Assembly (NCBI GenBank): GCA_015680905.1
Contig: CM027384.1
Location: 66,161,001 to 66,225,000, forward strand
Length of the DNA: 64,000 nt
Origin: Coptis chinensis
Taxonomy: Eukaryota > Streptophyta > Magnoliopsida > Ranunculales > Ranunculaceae
Direction: 5' to 3'
The notes beneath the pieces were generated by a model. The model made no database searches. It saw only the letters and a program-made list of their open reading frames with translations, and was not told where the DNA came from. Made by a program: the position numbers and the translations under genes. This document shows, piece by piece, positions 46,901 to 58,789 of this stretch (positions are counted from its first letter, which is position 1; every line of letters begins with the position of its first letter).

Positions 46901-48177
46901 CATAGTAAATTACTTAGTTACTGAGGAAGTCCCTTCATCTTGGTCTCGTAATGACCGAAAAAAGTTCTTATCCACTGTAAAATTTTATTTCTGAGATGAT
47001 CCCTACCTCTTCAAGTATTGTTCCGACCAACTAATCCGTCGTTGCATTCCCGACTGGGAACACAATGACGTGTTATCCTTCTGCCATGAACAATCTTGTG
47101 GTGGTCATTTTAGTGGTAAGAAAACAGTGGCCAAGGTTCTACAATGTGGATTTTATTGGCCAACACTGTTTAGAGATGCACATGAGCATTGCAAAGCATG
47201 CAACCGCTGCCAGCAGCTAGGACGCATTACTCAACGTAATATGATTCCCTTAAATCCCATTTTAATTGTGGAAATCTTTGATGTATGGGGCATTGACTTC
47301 ATGGGCCCCTTTCCAAATTCTCATGGTTTCCTTTACATACTGTTAGCAGTTGACTACGTGTCAAAATGGATTGAGGCATTGGCATGTCATGAAATAATCA
47401 TAAAACTGTCGTTTTTTTCGTAAAAGAAATATTTTCTCTCGATTTGGCGTTCCAAAAGCTATTATTAGTGATGGGGGAAAACATTTTTATAATAAATTTT
47501 TTGAATCATTAGTAAAGAAATATGGAGTCACGCACAAAGTGGCAACTCCGTATCATCCTCAAACCAGTGGCCAAGTAGAAGTCTCTAATAGAGATCAAAT
47601 CCATTTTGAAAAAACTGTTAATCCATCTAGAAAAGACTGGTCTCTACGATTATCTGATGCCTTGTGGGCATACAGAACAACTTTTAAGACACCTATAGGG
47701 ATATCTCCTTATCGCCTCGTTTTTGGAAAACCTTGTCACCTGCCGGTTGAACTTGAGCATCGTGCTCTATAGGCTATCAGAAGCCTCAATTATAATACTA
47801 ATGCCACAGGTGCAAAGAGAAAATTGCAGTTAAATGAGCTCGAGGAAATTCGGAGTGATGTCTATGATCTCTCGAAATCTTATAAAACCAAAATGAAAAT
47901 AGTGCATGACAAGCACATATTGAGAAAAGATTTCAAAGTTGGTCAAAAAGTTTTGTTGTACAACTCAAGATTACATATTTTTCCAGGAAAATTAAAAACT
48001 CGATGGTCTGGTCCTTTCATTGTCTCTGCTGTCACCCCTTATGGGGCTATATCTTTGAAAAACGAAAATGATGAAAGCGAATTTCAAGTAAATGGCCAAC
48101 GCATAAAACATTATCATGAGTTACGCTCTCCAGATGTCGAAGAGACTCTTCTCAAAGATCCAGTCTACACAGACTAA
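46901..48177 (+). pseudogene. Athila-like integrase
   Basis: The HHCC zinc domain ends in [13 protein letters not shown]. The core has [18 protein letters not shown] (first Asp), [12 protein letters not shown] (second Asp) and [13 protein letters not shown] (Glu), so all three catalytic residues remain. The C-terminal part includes FKVGQKVLLYNSRLHIFPGK and RWSGPFIVSAVTPYG. Breaks: TGA near 46993, a frameshift near 47420 and TAG at 47770. Confidence 0.92.
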
Positions 48178-49613
48178 TAGATTCACTGGTGTACTTTTTT
48201 CCATGTGATATAAACAGGGAAAGTATGCCATTAGGGTAGCCAGGCCTTCTTCTATTTTCTTTTCTAAAACTCCCTAGAGTGTGTGGTTGCAAGCGCCGAA
48301 ACCTTAGTCCACAAAAACTCTATTCAGAACTGAGTATAAATGTCTTCTGTTAATCGAGCAAACGTGCCTTCTGGTAAACAATGGGTACCAAAAATTTCAA
48401 CTCCTTCCTTCTCTTCCCTTTTCTATTCTCTTCCTCGCTAACTTCAGCTCATCATTGGGTGTAAATCTCACCCATCTCAAGTAGGTAATGGTCGTAGTAC
48501 TTTTGCTCGAAAGTGACGGGCGAAAAGGATGGGGTGGTGTATGAATTGTCAAACACTTTTCTGTCCAGGTCTTGATCTACTATTCGATATGAGCCGGTAT
48601 AAGGTATATTATTGTCTGACACCAGCTCAGCAGGATAAACTTCATCGTCGTCCCATTGCTCCCAATGGTTGGTATTCGTCTTGAGGATCTGACGTTAAAA
48701 GACTCACATTCATCTTGAGGATCTGACGTTAAAAGACTCAACTTGTTTATACTCGTGTCTTTTATTTTCAACTTTGCACTAAGTGTTGTGCACAAAGAGA
48801 GACGTGATAGGCAACATCGGATGGTCTCTCATTCGCACGGGCAATGGATTTCACCAGGCCAACCCCGAATAGTGTTCTATTTGATTACAGTTCGGGGCGG
48901 TTTGAGGCTATACCATATGTACTAAGGGTAATATTATTATTAGACCATTGCACATTGGTCAGGGATGGTACCGTCCTGAACCCTAGGCCCCCAAAACATA
49001 AAGGTTAAGCCATAGTCTGGCTGGATTGGGTTCGCCCCAGAGCCAACATGACAGTTGCCTGATTTTACAGTAATGATTTTTCTTCTTGAAATCCAGTGTT
49101 GTTAACACGTTCATCTCCCCTTGTACATTTGTATATATAATTTGTAAATAAATAAACTTCCTTTAAAAAGAAAAAAAAAAGGTTTGAATGTGATTATGTC
49201 ATATTCTAGTGGATGACATTTTTAATGCCGATCGTTTTGATATCTCATTCGTTCAATTTGGAGTTAAAACGAATCGAAATTCTACGTTTGAAATTTCAGA
49301 ACATTTCGGGACATAAGGGGAATTTATGGAAATCAATTGGGCTTGGGCCAAAAATTAGAACCCGACCCAAATCACGAGTATGGTTACAAAACCCAGCACG
49401 CGAGGCGTCCCACGCGTCAGCCTCTCACTTTTCTTCCCCCCCGAAATCCGGATCTTGGTCCCCCATAGCAATCCTCGCGCACGCGGTACTGCTACACTAA
49501 ATTTGACTTGCGCACGTGGTACGAATCAAACCAACTCTGATCCTGTTCGACTAGAACCATCCCTCACTCAACACATCCAATATATAACCTCAGAAATTCA
49601 TCTCGATCCCTCT
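48178..49613. other. spacer between pol and accessory ORFs
   Basis: Non-coding. A 34-bp tandem duplication (TCTTGAGGATCTGACGTTAA) lies at 48679 and 48713. An AATAAATAAAC signal near 49146 with an A-run after it could end the gag-pol transcript. TATATAA at about 49580 could serve the next ORF. Confidence 0.6.
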
Positions 49614-50561
49614 ATGGCTGGACATTGGAGAATCACAGTTGAGAGAAATTTTGCAAATCTCTATAATTCCGGGATGTTTCATCCCTTTTTCGATGGGGAA
49701 ATTGCTAGTAGAGAGTGGGAATATCTTTTGCATTGAATTCCAGCTCATTATTTCGAAGATTTAGTGTTGAAATTCTATAATAATGGAGGTTTTTGGGGGA
49801 ATGAGTTTTGGATTACGGCGGATGGGTTGGAACGTGAACTCACATTGGAATTGATATCGACAACGACGAATATTCCAATCAACTCCGATAGTGTGACACT
49901 GCTGATTTTGGAGTATCCGAATACAATGGAGTTGATGTTTGACACGTTTTTCGAGGGCGAATACAATGCTATCTCGAACTGCGTGTACCAGCACTTGCTC
50001 AGACGTAACCAACTAGCCGTTACTCAGTGGCTGGCTTACAACGTCATTGGAACTTCAAAAACGTCTGACATGAACAAGACATTCTTACACCTGCTGTGGA
50101 TCCTCCAGGAGAAGAAAGATACCTTCTATATGGTCCATTTCTTGGGCCATGTTCTTACGTCTGCGTCAACCAAGTCAGCTCCTCTTGCTGTACTTGTTAC
50201 TCAGCTTATGCTTAACTTAGGGTTCCAGTCCGTTAGTCCTTTAACTCCAACAAGGTCTTTTGAAAATTTTGCGATTTTCGAGACTTGTGTCATGGATCAC
50301 TGGGACCCTATAGCGAGAGATGATATCGAGCGAGATAACGTACCTCCTCCTCCTCCTTCACCACCCAACTGTTTTAATGAGGATATCATGCGCCGAATCA
50401 GCACTCCCATGGAAGCTTTAAGACACATGAATACCAGCATGCGCAGGATGTTTCTTCGTCAGGAAGAGATGCTTACTTCCCAAAATGACTTCCAGCAAGA
50501 AATGCGCAATCGCCAAGGCCGTTTCCAGAGAATGATGATGGCAAATAAGCAGCAATTCTAA
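49614..50561 (+). pseudogene. accessory ORF 1 of Athila-like element (plant transposon protein type)
   Basis: The ATG at 49614 (MAGHWRITVERNF) is followed by one in-frame TGA at 49734, then an open frame to 50561. The frame stays coding-like to a TAG at 50679. Features in order: FxNL/FY block (LKFYNNGGFWGNEF), QWLAYNVIGTSKTSDMNKTF, LHLLWILQEKKDTFYM, SAPLAVLVTQLMLNLGF, a poly-Pro stretch and a Met/Arg/Gln-rich coiled coil. The layout matches the putative plant transposon protein domain (PF20167 type) often seen downstream of Athila pol. Function unknown. It is a paralogue of the ORF at 51771. Confidence 0.72.
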
Positions 50562-51037
50562 GATCAACTGCTACAGTCTTTAGGCCACATTCCAAACCAG
50601 TCAGCTCCGCCAGGAATTCGTTGTAGCCGACGAAGTAGAAACCCTGGTTCATCTTCTGCTAACCTTGAGGATTCCCAGTAGCTGTTTATTTCCATTGGCT
50701 TAGAAATGACTATGTCATTTATTTCCCTTATGCATTGCATTTTTATTTTTCTAGTGATAAAAAATTATATATCGTTTGATTTCTCATAATTTTGTATCTC
50801 CAGACGGTTTGAATGAGAAATTATTTATGTTATGCAATTATTGTACTTCTTAATATATTAGTTTGTTCCTTGATGCATTGGGCCTACTCTCAAAGCCCAA
50901 CGGTCATAACCCAACGAACTGATCCAAACGGTTAGATGCCCAACGGTCAGAATTCTAATTATAAATACAACTCTCCTTTTCCACTTTCACTCATCCACTT
51001 CTCTCACTCTTCACAAATTCTCATTTTCTTGAACATA
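50562..51037 (+). promoter_or_regulatory. putative promoter and leader of the small membrane peptide
   Basis: A TATA-like box, ATTATAAATAC, lies at 50959-50968. A CT-rich leader (CTCTCCTTTTCCACTTTCAC) follows, with the ATG 70 bases further on, as in ordinary plant promoters. Confidence 0.45.
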
Positions 51038-51139
51038 ATGAATCCAATCGAGCGATGGGAAAAGGAGCAACGCGAATGGGCTATCACAGTATTCATGATA
51101 ACAGTGTTTATCATTGTTCTCATCATCACTCATGCATAA
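51038..51139 (+). CDS. 33-residue single-pass membrane peptide
   Basis: MNPIERWEKEQREW is followed by a hydrophobic run of about 19 residues rich in Ile, Val and Phe, ending THA and TAA. A charged N-terminus plus one membrane-length helix suggests a small membrane peptide with the N-terminus inside or outside unresolved. It lies between accessory ORFs 1 and 2. It belongs to no family I know and could be a remnant of a longer envelope-like protein. Confidence 0.4.
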   Translation: MNPIERWEKEQREWAITVFMITVFIIVLIITHA

Positions 51140-51770
51140 CATGATCCAGAACATCTAGATCTATGTAACCGACATCTCTCTTTCCATCTGTCGTTTTGTA
51201 TATTAGTATGGTGTGTTAAATAATTCTCACACATTTGTACGGGTTACGTATTAAATGGAGAAGTTTCGTATTAAATATTTGGGTATATTACTTGTCTTTT
51301 CCTCTAAAAAAAAACAAAAACAAAAAAAATTATAATAAAACAAACCATAACAAAGAAAACACCATCCAAAACTCACCAAAATAATTAAATTGCTACTTAT
51401 GGTGTTCATAGAAGATCGCGCACGCTACAAGGTACGCATAACACTTGTCACACATGCAACTTGATTATTCTATCCATATGTTATTACTGAGGTCTGATCA
51501 TCATTTCTGAAATTATGTGTAAGTCTAACTACCCTGTGAAACTTTCCTCAGTATTTTCTAACATTGAAACATCTCATTAATTGTTTTTGGAAATCTGACA
51601 TGACAAGACTTACGATGGATCCCCATTGTTGCTATTCATAATCACATGGGTCATTAACTACACTTGGAATTCAGATTGGTACAAACTCATAGATTGGCTA
51701 TAAATCTCTTCTTTTCAGCCATTCTCATTTCAAACAATTTTCACTATCCTTCCCTCCGTAATAGTACCAA
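51140..51770 (+). promoter_or_regulatory. spacer with putative promoter of accessory ORF 2
   Basis: AT-rich sequence with an A-rich stretch near 51307-51340. GGCTATAAATCTC at 51696-51708 is a good TATA box. A leader of about 60 bases, rich in C and T, leads to the ATG at 51771. Confidence 0.5.
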
Positions 51771-52835
51771 ATGGATCAACCAAGAAAAATAATGTCTGAG
51801 AAAGACTACCTAAAAGTTTTTGAAGATGGCTAGTTTTCTCCTTATTTTGACACCAAAATTGTACGTCGGGGATGGACGCCTCTTCTATATCATTCAGCAG
51901 CTGGTTATTCCTGAGAATTGGTTTTGATGTTCTACCAATTTATAGGACCTGAGAATGGAAAATTCTACTTCAATGCTTATGGATGACGATTGGAATTGAC
52001 TAGGGAAATTATCTCCGACATACTTCAGATCCCAATGAATTCCCAGGAGTTCCTTTTTCCAGAGTCATCATTTGATTCCGTCAAAACTTTACTAAGAGCT
52101 ACCGTATCTCATGGCGAAGTAGGAAATAGACATCACGTTGTTCTTCAATGCTCTTTGAAACAGAATCAACGAGTTGTGCTCCACTGGTTGGGACACAATG
52201 TGATAGGTACATCTCACCAATCAGAAGTCACAAAGTCTCAACTTGACCTACTTTGGGTTTTGCAGACTCAAAGGGATGATTTTTGTCTAATCCAACACCT
52301 CTGGAACGTAATCACCAGGAAAACAAGAAAGTCAGCACCTCTACCTCTACCTACTTTAGTCACGCAAATTATGATGCGTTGGGGTTATCCAGTAATTTCT
52401 CCAGAAACACCACTTCAAAGATCACATATTAGTGTACTCCAAACAGACTACTCCATTGGTTTTTGGACTCCTGATACTCTGACAGATGAACAGAACGACC
52501 CAAGCTCAAACCCTGACCATTTCTTTGATGAAAATGCCATGCTAAATTTTTTTAATCCCATGGAAGGCATTCAATTTCTTCATCACGGCATGCGGGAACT
52601 ATATGCTCATCAGAATATCATCATTACAACTCTTAAGGAATTCCAAGAACGTCAAGCAATGCATGATGTTGAACAGGAGGAAATCTTGGAAAATCATTCT
52701 CAGTCCTTGAAAAATCACGCTCTCCTAATGGAGAATCAAACTACACTCTTTGCTAGCCAAGGGGAGATTCAGATGCAGCTCAGACAACAAATTGAAGAAC
52801 TAAACACTGTGGTGCACGATATGGGTCTCCAGTAG
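51771..52835 (+). pseudogene. accessory ORF 2 of Athila-like element, paralogue of ORF 1
   Basis: The ATG at 51771 (MDQPRKIMSEKDYLKVF) is in a good start context. Three in-frame stops occur before 51990; from there 281 codons are open. Shared blocks with ORF 1: VLHWLGHNVIGTSHQSEVTK, LDLLWVLQTQRDDF, SAPLPLPTLVTQIMMRWGYP, then SPETPLQ and W-TPD. The C-terminus is a Glu/Gln-rich coiled coil. The match to ORF 1 is clear by eye but diverged, so the duplication is old. The early stops suggest this copy makes no full-length product. Confidence 0.7.
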
Positions 52836-53120
52836 CATCATAATAATCCACAATTTTCTTATTGAATAAAAATGAAATAATAATATTAAGTGAATAAATA
52901 AATAATCGTATATATTATTACGTTTTTCGTCGTATTATTAATTTTGTTCTTATCTTTGTGTCATCTTTTGTAAGAAATGCTTGCTAGAATCATTTATGTT
53001 GTGACTAACTAATTTTAACATGTGATTTTCAATGTTATTACAGGAGGGTTTATTTTCTTCCATACTCATTTATCCATCCAGTTGCCTTTCTCATTGCCCA
53101 TTTTTTTTACTTCATCCACC

Positions 53121-54119
53121 ATGACATCTTCATCAAACATTGCATCTTCATCAAACATGACACCTCCAAAACTCATTTCTGAGCAATCCTTTCAGTCTAT
53201 GATGGACTCTAATACTTATGGTCATCTCTTCTGTGACTACATCACTAACATTGGGTGGTCTTTCCTAGTTCTTCAACCTGACCAAACTTATTCTCCGAGT
53301 TTGGCCGCATACTTTTATGCTAATATGGAGGACACACCAGCATTCAATCATGCACATGGCTTATACTTAGATGGATTCACAATCCTAGTTGGTGACACAC
53401 ATCATATTTTTTCTGAACAACAGCTTGCCCTAACTTTGGATCTTCCATATCACGAACCGGCCGCATCATGGCATTACATCTATAATAATTCTTACCGTTC
53501 CTTTAAGTGGCAAGTGTTTCGCGACACTTACAGTGATGGTCTTGAGATTAAACGAGAAGGAGCTGGCCATGTGCCATGGCGCGACATCACCATTCCTTTA
53601 GCAAGCATGACCATGAACATGGGGACTGCGATGTTGTTTGTACTCCTAAACATCATGGGAGATTGGCATTTTTCTACCGCCAATGAGGCTGCGTGTAGTA
53701 TTGATAATTTGGCTCAAGGTCATACATTATTTAACATCTTAGGCTGTGTTATTTCCAACCTGAAACGAACTCACACTTTTCAGGATCAGTATATTCTTTT
53801 ACCTGTAACCACTTGCCGAATCATGAAGACACATTTCCCACAGTTTGCAGCTACTTTTCATGATTGGGTCAAGGTAGATTCTATGTGCCCAACAAACAGA
53901 ATCATTCGTTCATTAAGGTTTAGGCAATGGAAGCGTCCTGCTCGGTACCTGAGGCATGTTTGTTGTTACCCGAAGGATGAAAATATGAAAAACCATTTGA
54001 GGAAATCCGGAGACAAAGAATGGGCAGAAATTTGGCAGGCTATTATCTTTTGGCGTGATGATAAGGAAATGCATTTCCTTATTGAGGACGCCAGACCTAC
54101 ACATCCCGCTGGATGGTAA
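53121..54119 (+). CDS. accessory ORF 3 of Athila-like element (332 residues, open)
   Basis: I chose the ATG at 53121 (MTSSSNIASSSNMTPPK) because a strong acceptor, TTATTACAG, lies at about 53034-53042 and the upstream in-frame codons look like a leader. The frame is fully open to 54119. Blocks resemble ORFs 1 and 2: GWSFLVLQPDQTYSPSLAAY, FYANMEDTPAF, GFTILVGDTHHIFSEQQLAL and a hydrophobic MTMNMGTAMLFVLLNIMGDW. The C-terminus is basic and Trp-rich. A spliced accessory gene downstream of pol is known for Athila (env-like). No fusion peptide or typical envelope layout is visible, so an envelope role is not supported. Confidence 0.65.
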   Translation: MTSSSNIASSSNMTPPKLISEQSFQSMMDSNTYGHLFCDYITNIGWSFLVLQPDQTYSPSLAAYFYANMEDTPAFNHAHGLYLDGFTILVGDTHHIFSEQQLALTLDLPYHEPAASWHYIYNNSYRSFKWQVFRDTYSDGLEIKREGAGHVPWRDITIPLASMTMNMGTAMLFVLLNIMGDWHFSTANEAACSIDNLAQGHTLFNILGCVISNLKRTHTFQDQYILLPVTTCRIMKTHFPQFAATFHDWVKVDSMCPTNRIIRSLRFRQWKRPARYLRHVCCYPKDENMKNHLRKSGDKEWAEIWQAIIFWRDDKEMHFLIEDARPTHPAGW

Positions 54120-55850
54120 ATTTGAGCTTCTCATTGTACATATATCTAGCTAAAAATTATGTTTCGTGTGCTGTTGTCTTTCATTATTCCGTGTGCTATG
54201 TTTCATGTGCTATTGAACATTTTATTATTTCTTTATGAATAATATATTATGTTATCCAACCTTTCTGTTCCAACAATCTAGCCCTAATTTTGCTCACGGT
54301 TCTCAGGTAATTTCTCTATTTATTTATTGATACTTCGAGGACTAAGCATCATTCAGTTTGGGGGTGCTTTTAAACCTGTAGCAAAAAGTAAGCATATTGT
54401 AAACTGTATATAGTTTTTATTTTCTTGTTAATAATTGTACTTAGTGACAGAGTCTGGTTTCCTTTTCAATGATGAAAATTGTCTAGAAATCTCACATTAG
54501 TATCCGAATTAGGATTTGTTTTAAGAAACTTAAGATAATACATATGCAATAGTTTATACATCTTTTCATGAACATTCATGCACTGAGTATCATCGATTGT
54601 ACATAGCAGTAAGTTTGTGGAACCAACGGTTAGTTACTTAAACTATAAATCCTGTGAGAATCTAACAAAAAGCCTTGACATGAGTGATTTATGTGTGATG
54701 ACACAGAGGAGTAGCTTTTCCGATTAGAGAAAATCACGCGTCTACTTACTTGATCACCACCCGAACCCTAGGCGGGAATTTAGGCCTTCTTTAGATCGAC
54801 ATAGCTAAAAATTCTTACCTGTTACAAATTTTACAGCTAGTCACTCCATTGAACCTTTCATCAAACCTTTCACTTCCACCAAAAATTCCTTACCCATCTA
54901 TTAAACCAAATAAAAGAACGTACCTAAGTGATGAGTATGAGAAATAGGATGAAATGTGGAAAAATAAAGAGAAAGACTTGTCCCAAATAAAAGTCAGTTA
55001 CTTGCTTCAGGAAAGAAAAATAGAATCATGTTCTTAAGCAATTTAAAAAAAAAAAAAAAAAACAGTATCCAGAGGCTTAAGAACAAGGTTGGAAAACTCA
55101 GTTAGAAGAAGGAAAGAAAACAAGGAATTCTCTAGTATAAATATCTTAACCCTATTCTCTCATACTCGTAAATTTTGATTATTCATTTCCATTTTCTTGT
55201 AAATCATCACCTAAGCCCCACAATACCTAATAAAGACCTCTAGCTCAATTAGGAGTAGGGTGGTGTGATAATAAGTAGTAGACGTGATTGATCGACATCG
55301 GCTCCTCTGACTATCATTGAGATGTGAGGAAATGTGTGCCACTGCACACTGGAGTTAACAAAACCTGAGTGGTAAAATTTTGAGTAGAATTGTGTTTCGA
55401 CACATACCTGTGAGAACCCATTTAGGTACGCTCTCCAAAGGATCCAAAAACGGCCCTGCTAGTACATTTCAATGCAAAGTTCACTGTATGCATTATCATA
55501 TGTAGATGTTTTAATTATTGAATACATATTAACTTGAGTTTCAAAGAAATCAATCCTCGTTCCCTGCTAAGGAGATGTATAGATATCTGAGATTAATTTA
55601 GGAAACGAGTTTTTGTCACTGAGTCGTTGTAGTATAAATGAAATTTGTGAGTATCTTCTCTCAAAAACTCTCATGAGGCTATAACTCGTCCACTAGGGAA
55701 TTCCTAGTGGTTTAAGGCCTTGTTGCATATGGTCAATGCAATCACACTCTGCAAAACGAGAATTAGTTAGGACTACACATTTTGGTCACTTATCTGTTTT
55801 AATGTCTCTTTTTTGCTTGAGGACAAGCAAAGTGCTGTTTGGGGGTAGTG
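54120..55850 (+). other. 3' untranslated region of the Athila-like element
   Basis: Non-coding. A polypurine-like motif, CAGTTTGGGGGTGC, at about 54354-54368 is preceded by CGAGGACTAAGCA. The same layout (TTGAGGACAAGCA then CTGTTTGGGGGTAGTG) occurs at the true polypurine tract, 55816-55850. An A-run lies at about 55044-55060. Confidence 0.75.
55834..55850 (+). promoter_or_regulatory. polypurine tract of the Athila-like element
   Basis: TGTTTGGGGGTAGTG lies directly before the 3' LTR. Confidence 0.82.
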
Positions 55851-57353
55851 TGATAAGCACCCAAAACTGTAATATGAAACCCCATTGAGACATATAAATT
55901 TGGTTAATTATGTGTTTAATAATCATGAAATAAATATATTTTTATACTTTTGCGTGTATTCGAGTAAACATGAAAATATTGGTTAAACTCGCGTTAAAGC
56001 ACGGGAACCACGATATATGAATTCTTCCAAATCAGCCATGTAAAGCCCAACAAATCCGCACAGAAGCATCAAACTTTTGAAGCTCTTACCTCTTGAACCA
56101 GGATTCCGAATGCGACAAGTGAGCTGCTTAGACAATCAGGGCGATGAACTCTACGTATAGGCGGGAAGTTGTAAAATTACCAAAAGACCGAACCGCCACT
56201 AGACTGCACGTGGACCCACTATACGGGCCTGCAAGATTTGATGAGTCATTAATCATGGAGCATGTCAATACAAAAATACCAAATTATTGGTGCAAAGTTG
56301 ACACCTTGCATGTAATTAATTAGATTAGGTGTTAATAGTGAAAAAATGGCAAGGTGTCACTTTATTTTAATGTGGTGGATAAAAATGAAGTAAATATGGT
56401 TTGATGTTTCACGTGGGAGGAAATGAGATTTCTCTCAAATGAAGAAGAAAACAAAACAAGGGGGGGACACTCCATTTACTCCCTTGACTTATTTTCCTTT
56501 ACCATGTATTATTTTAGTTCCTTAGTTTTTAGATAGTTTTAGTTTTGGGGTTTTGAAAACAAAAGCTTGTAATAGTTTTAATGGAGGAAATCTTGAGTTC
56601 CTCTTAAAAAATTCTCACTTCTTCATGCAAGTGAGTTTATAAATATATATTTTCTTCTTCTTTTAGTTCTCCCTCTTTTTACATTCCACACTTGTTTTAG
56701 TTTTAGCCCAATGATCATGAGCTAAACCTTCCCTTTGTGGAGAGTTAATAACACTCATGTGAGGGAAAAGTCTTGTTATTTGGTTTAGTAAGTGTTTAGG
56801 AAGAACAACTAAGCCTACATCCTATCTCAAAATGATAGTTGGTGTAGAGTCTAGTTAGGGATCAAGTGATGAGCTTAGAGATAAGTCATTGCTTGGTTCC
56901 ACATACTAGCATGTATGAACTTAGAGATGAGTCATATTTGTTAGGGATCAAATTTTCTTTTAGTATAACTTGTCTATTAGTTCTAGAAAGATTTTAATGC
57001 ACTTATAAAAATCAAATAACAAAAGTAATCTTCACATGAGGAGAATTAACTCTCCACTTTTGTTTTAGTAAAATTTTATTGTGTCTTAGTTGCATGATTT
57101 CGTAACTTAATGTTTTTAATTTTTGTGTAGTAAGAAACCAAATATTTAGTATTAATATAATCATATTTAAACTTACTCACTAGTTCCCTAAAAGAGTAAA
57201 AACCAAGTTGTAAGTGGTCCTAGAATTTAGGTTGGTTCGAATCCTTACTCCAAACTATATGAACACGTAGATCGTGAGTAAGGAAAATCTTTGAATTCGC
57301 ACTTTCGCATAAGAAGGGATTCAAATCTCTAACGTAACAAAAGGTGAATATCA
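55851..57353 (+). repeat. Athila-like 3' LTR (1503 bp)
   Basis: Same termini as the 5' LTR, followed by TSD CATGC at 57354-57358. Confidence 0.94.
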
Positions 57354-57358
57354 CATGC

Positions 57359-58681
57359 CGCACAACAGGATCGTCAAAGGAAATAGACAAATGCCAAGGT
57401 CTCCACTCAATAGATGACAATTATCTAATATCAATCTGAGAACGAGCCATACACACATTATTTCTAATCTGCCCACTGTTATGAGTCAAGTGAGGCCTTG
57501 ACCAACTTGCAAATCTAGGGCGAGTATCAGCAATCATATCTATATTAGGACAAAGACAACGGAAGTACTCATAAAACCAAATCTCCAAAAGTCTTGTGAA
57601 TCCTGCAATCAGAAGACTTCTACTTCCAAATGTTTATGAAGATTTGTCTAACGCCGCTATCAATATGGCATATACTGAGCTACCGAGGTCATAATCTCTC
57701 ATATTATGCAAATCAGAAATATAAGCATAATATCCAAGTCGTACCATAGAATGACCATTTGGAAACAAAACATGCCCAATAAAAAATATAAAAAAAGCCC
57801 TAACATACACATCAGCACCCTCACTACCAGGTAGAACAGTCAAAGCTAATCCGCTCGTATATTAGGATCCAAGAGTGGTTCCATGTATGCATTCTTAATA
57901 TGAGATAACTTAATACCAGAAAAATCATAAGCATTCACATCTAAGTAAGGAAAAATCATAAACATACTACCAATGTTCTCATAATTTGTATTAAACGGTA
58001 TCGGCTGACCTATATCAATACTCAACCTAGATATCATGGTAAAGTCTAGTGGTGTGAACCCTAACTCCGCACAAGGTAAATGAAATGTATGAGTTGTATT
58101 CCACCATCTTTCTACTAAAGCTATGATCATTGCCCAATCAGCTTTCTCATAATCTACATCAACCAAAAGACCCAAAAGTGTACACAAAATATTATCTCTA
58201 ATATGTACAACTCATCCAAACTCTTAAGAACCTTCCACCACTCTCTAACACTAAGTAAAGCCGATTTAACTCGGTAGTCAATAACTTGCTGATATTATGA
58301 AAAAATAATAATGCATATAAGATAAATAATTAATTGGTCCAACTCAACTAATTAAGGCATAATACTATTCAAAATATTTAATCAAAACTAATTAAATTAC
58401 CTGAGAATTAGCCACTATACTCGACACGTGTTTTGTATCACATGTAGAAGACACAACTTGCATATCAAGTGTTTCATCGGGATTAAATTGCCAATCGAAG
58501 TCGCTCAATTGATACTCAAGTACATATGGATGTCAATCAGTCGGCGCGACATCCTCGGCTTCTTCTCCCCCACCGTCTTATACTTTCTCGGGTTTTCTAC
58601 CTCTACATCATTGCCAATGTCGTTTGTGTACTGCCAATACTCATCGTCATCATCATCGAAAGATTGAAAATGATCCATATA
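57359..58681 (-). pseudogene. PMD (MAIN-like) gene, N-terminal part
   Basis: The likely ATG is at 58677 (MDHFQSFDDDDDEYW). A stop and frameshifts follow, then YQLSDFDWQFNPDETLD. An exon end near 58400 has a GTAATT donor. 58187-57846 encodes the PMD core: DWAMIIALVERWWNTTHTFH, then LPCAELGFTPLDFTMISRLS. 57843-57634 continues with YVRAFFIFFIGHVLFPNGHS, with a shifted frame between. Near the junction it reads SIEWRPWHLSISFDDPVVRH, and the frame continues across the Athila-like TSD into 40981. The PMD fold occurs in transposon-borne and MAIN/MAIL nuclear proteins. Confidence 0.82.
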
Positions 58682-58789
58682 AATTTTTTAGAGTTTAGGT
58701 AGGTTTTTAATTTTTTTTACTAAGGAGAGGGTTTATGAATTGAGAGAAAAGTTAAAAATGAATGAACCGCGTGGTTTTGGTCATGTTTA

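Larger units (their letters stand above)
40982..57353 (+). mobile_element. Athila-like Ty3/gypsy retrotransposon, 16.4 kb
   Basis: LTRs at 40982-42494 and 55851-57353, TSD CATGC at 40977-40981 and 57354-57358. The LTR starts TGATAAGC, as in Athila elements. After a 1.8-kb leader come Athila-type gag, protease, RNase H and integrase, then 7.6 kb with accessory ORFs. The RT palm is missing. Removing the element rejoins the PMD gene in frame. Stops and frameshifts in gag and integrase show it is non-autonomous. Confidence 0.94.

Noticed and set aside
53121-54119. Envelope protein call for accessory ORF 3
   Set aside because: No signal peptide, fusion peptide or C-terminal anchor is evident; similarity is rather to plant transposon-type proteins.
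58428-58667. Plus-strand open frame at the PMD gene start
   Set aside because: It is the opposite-strand shadow of the first PMD exon.
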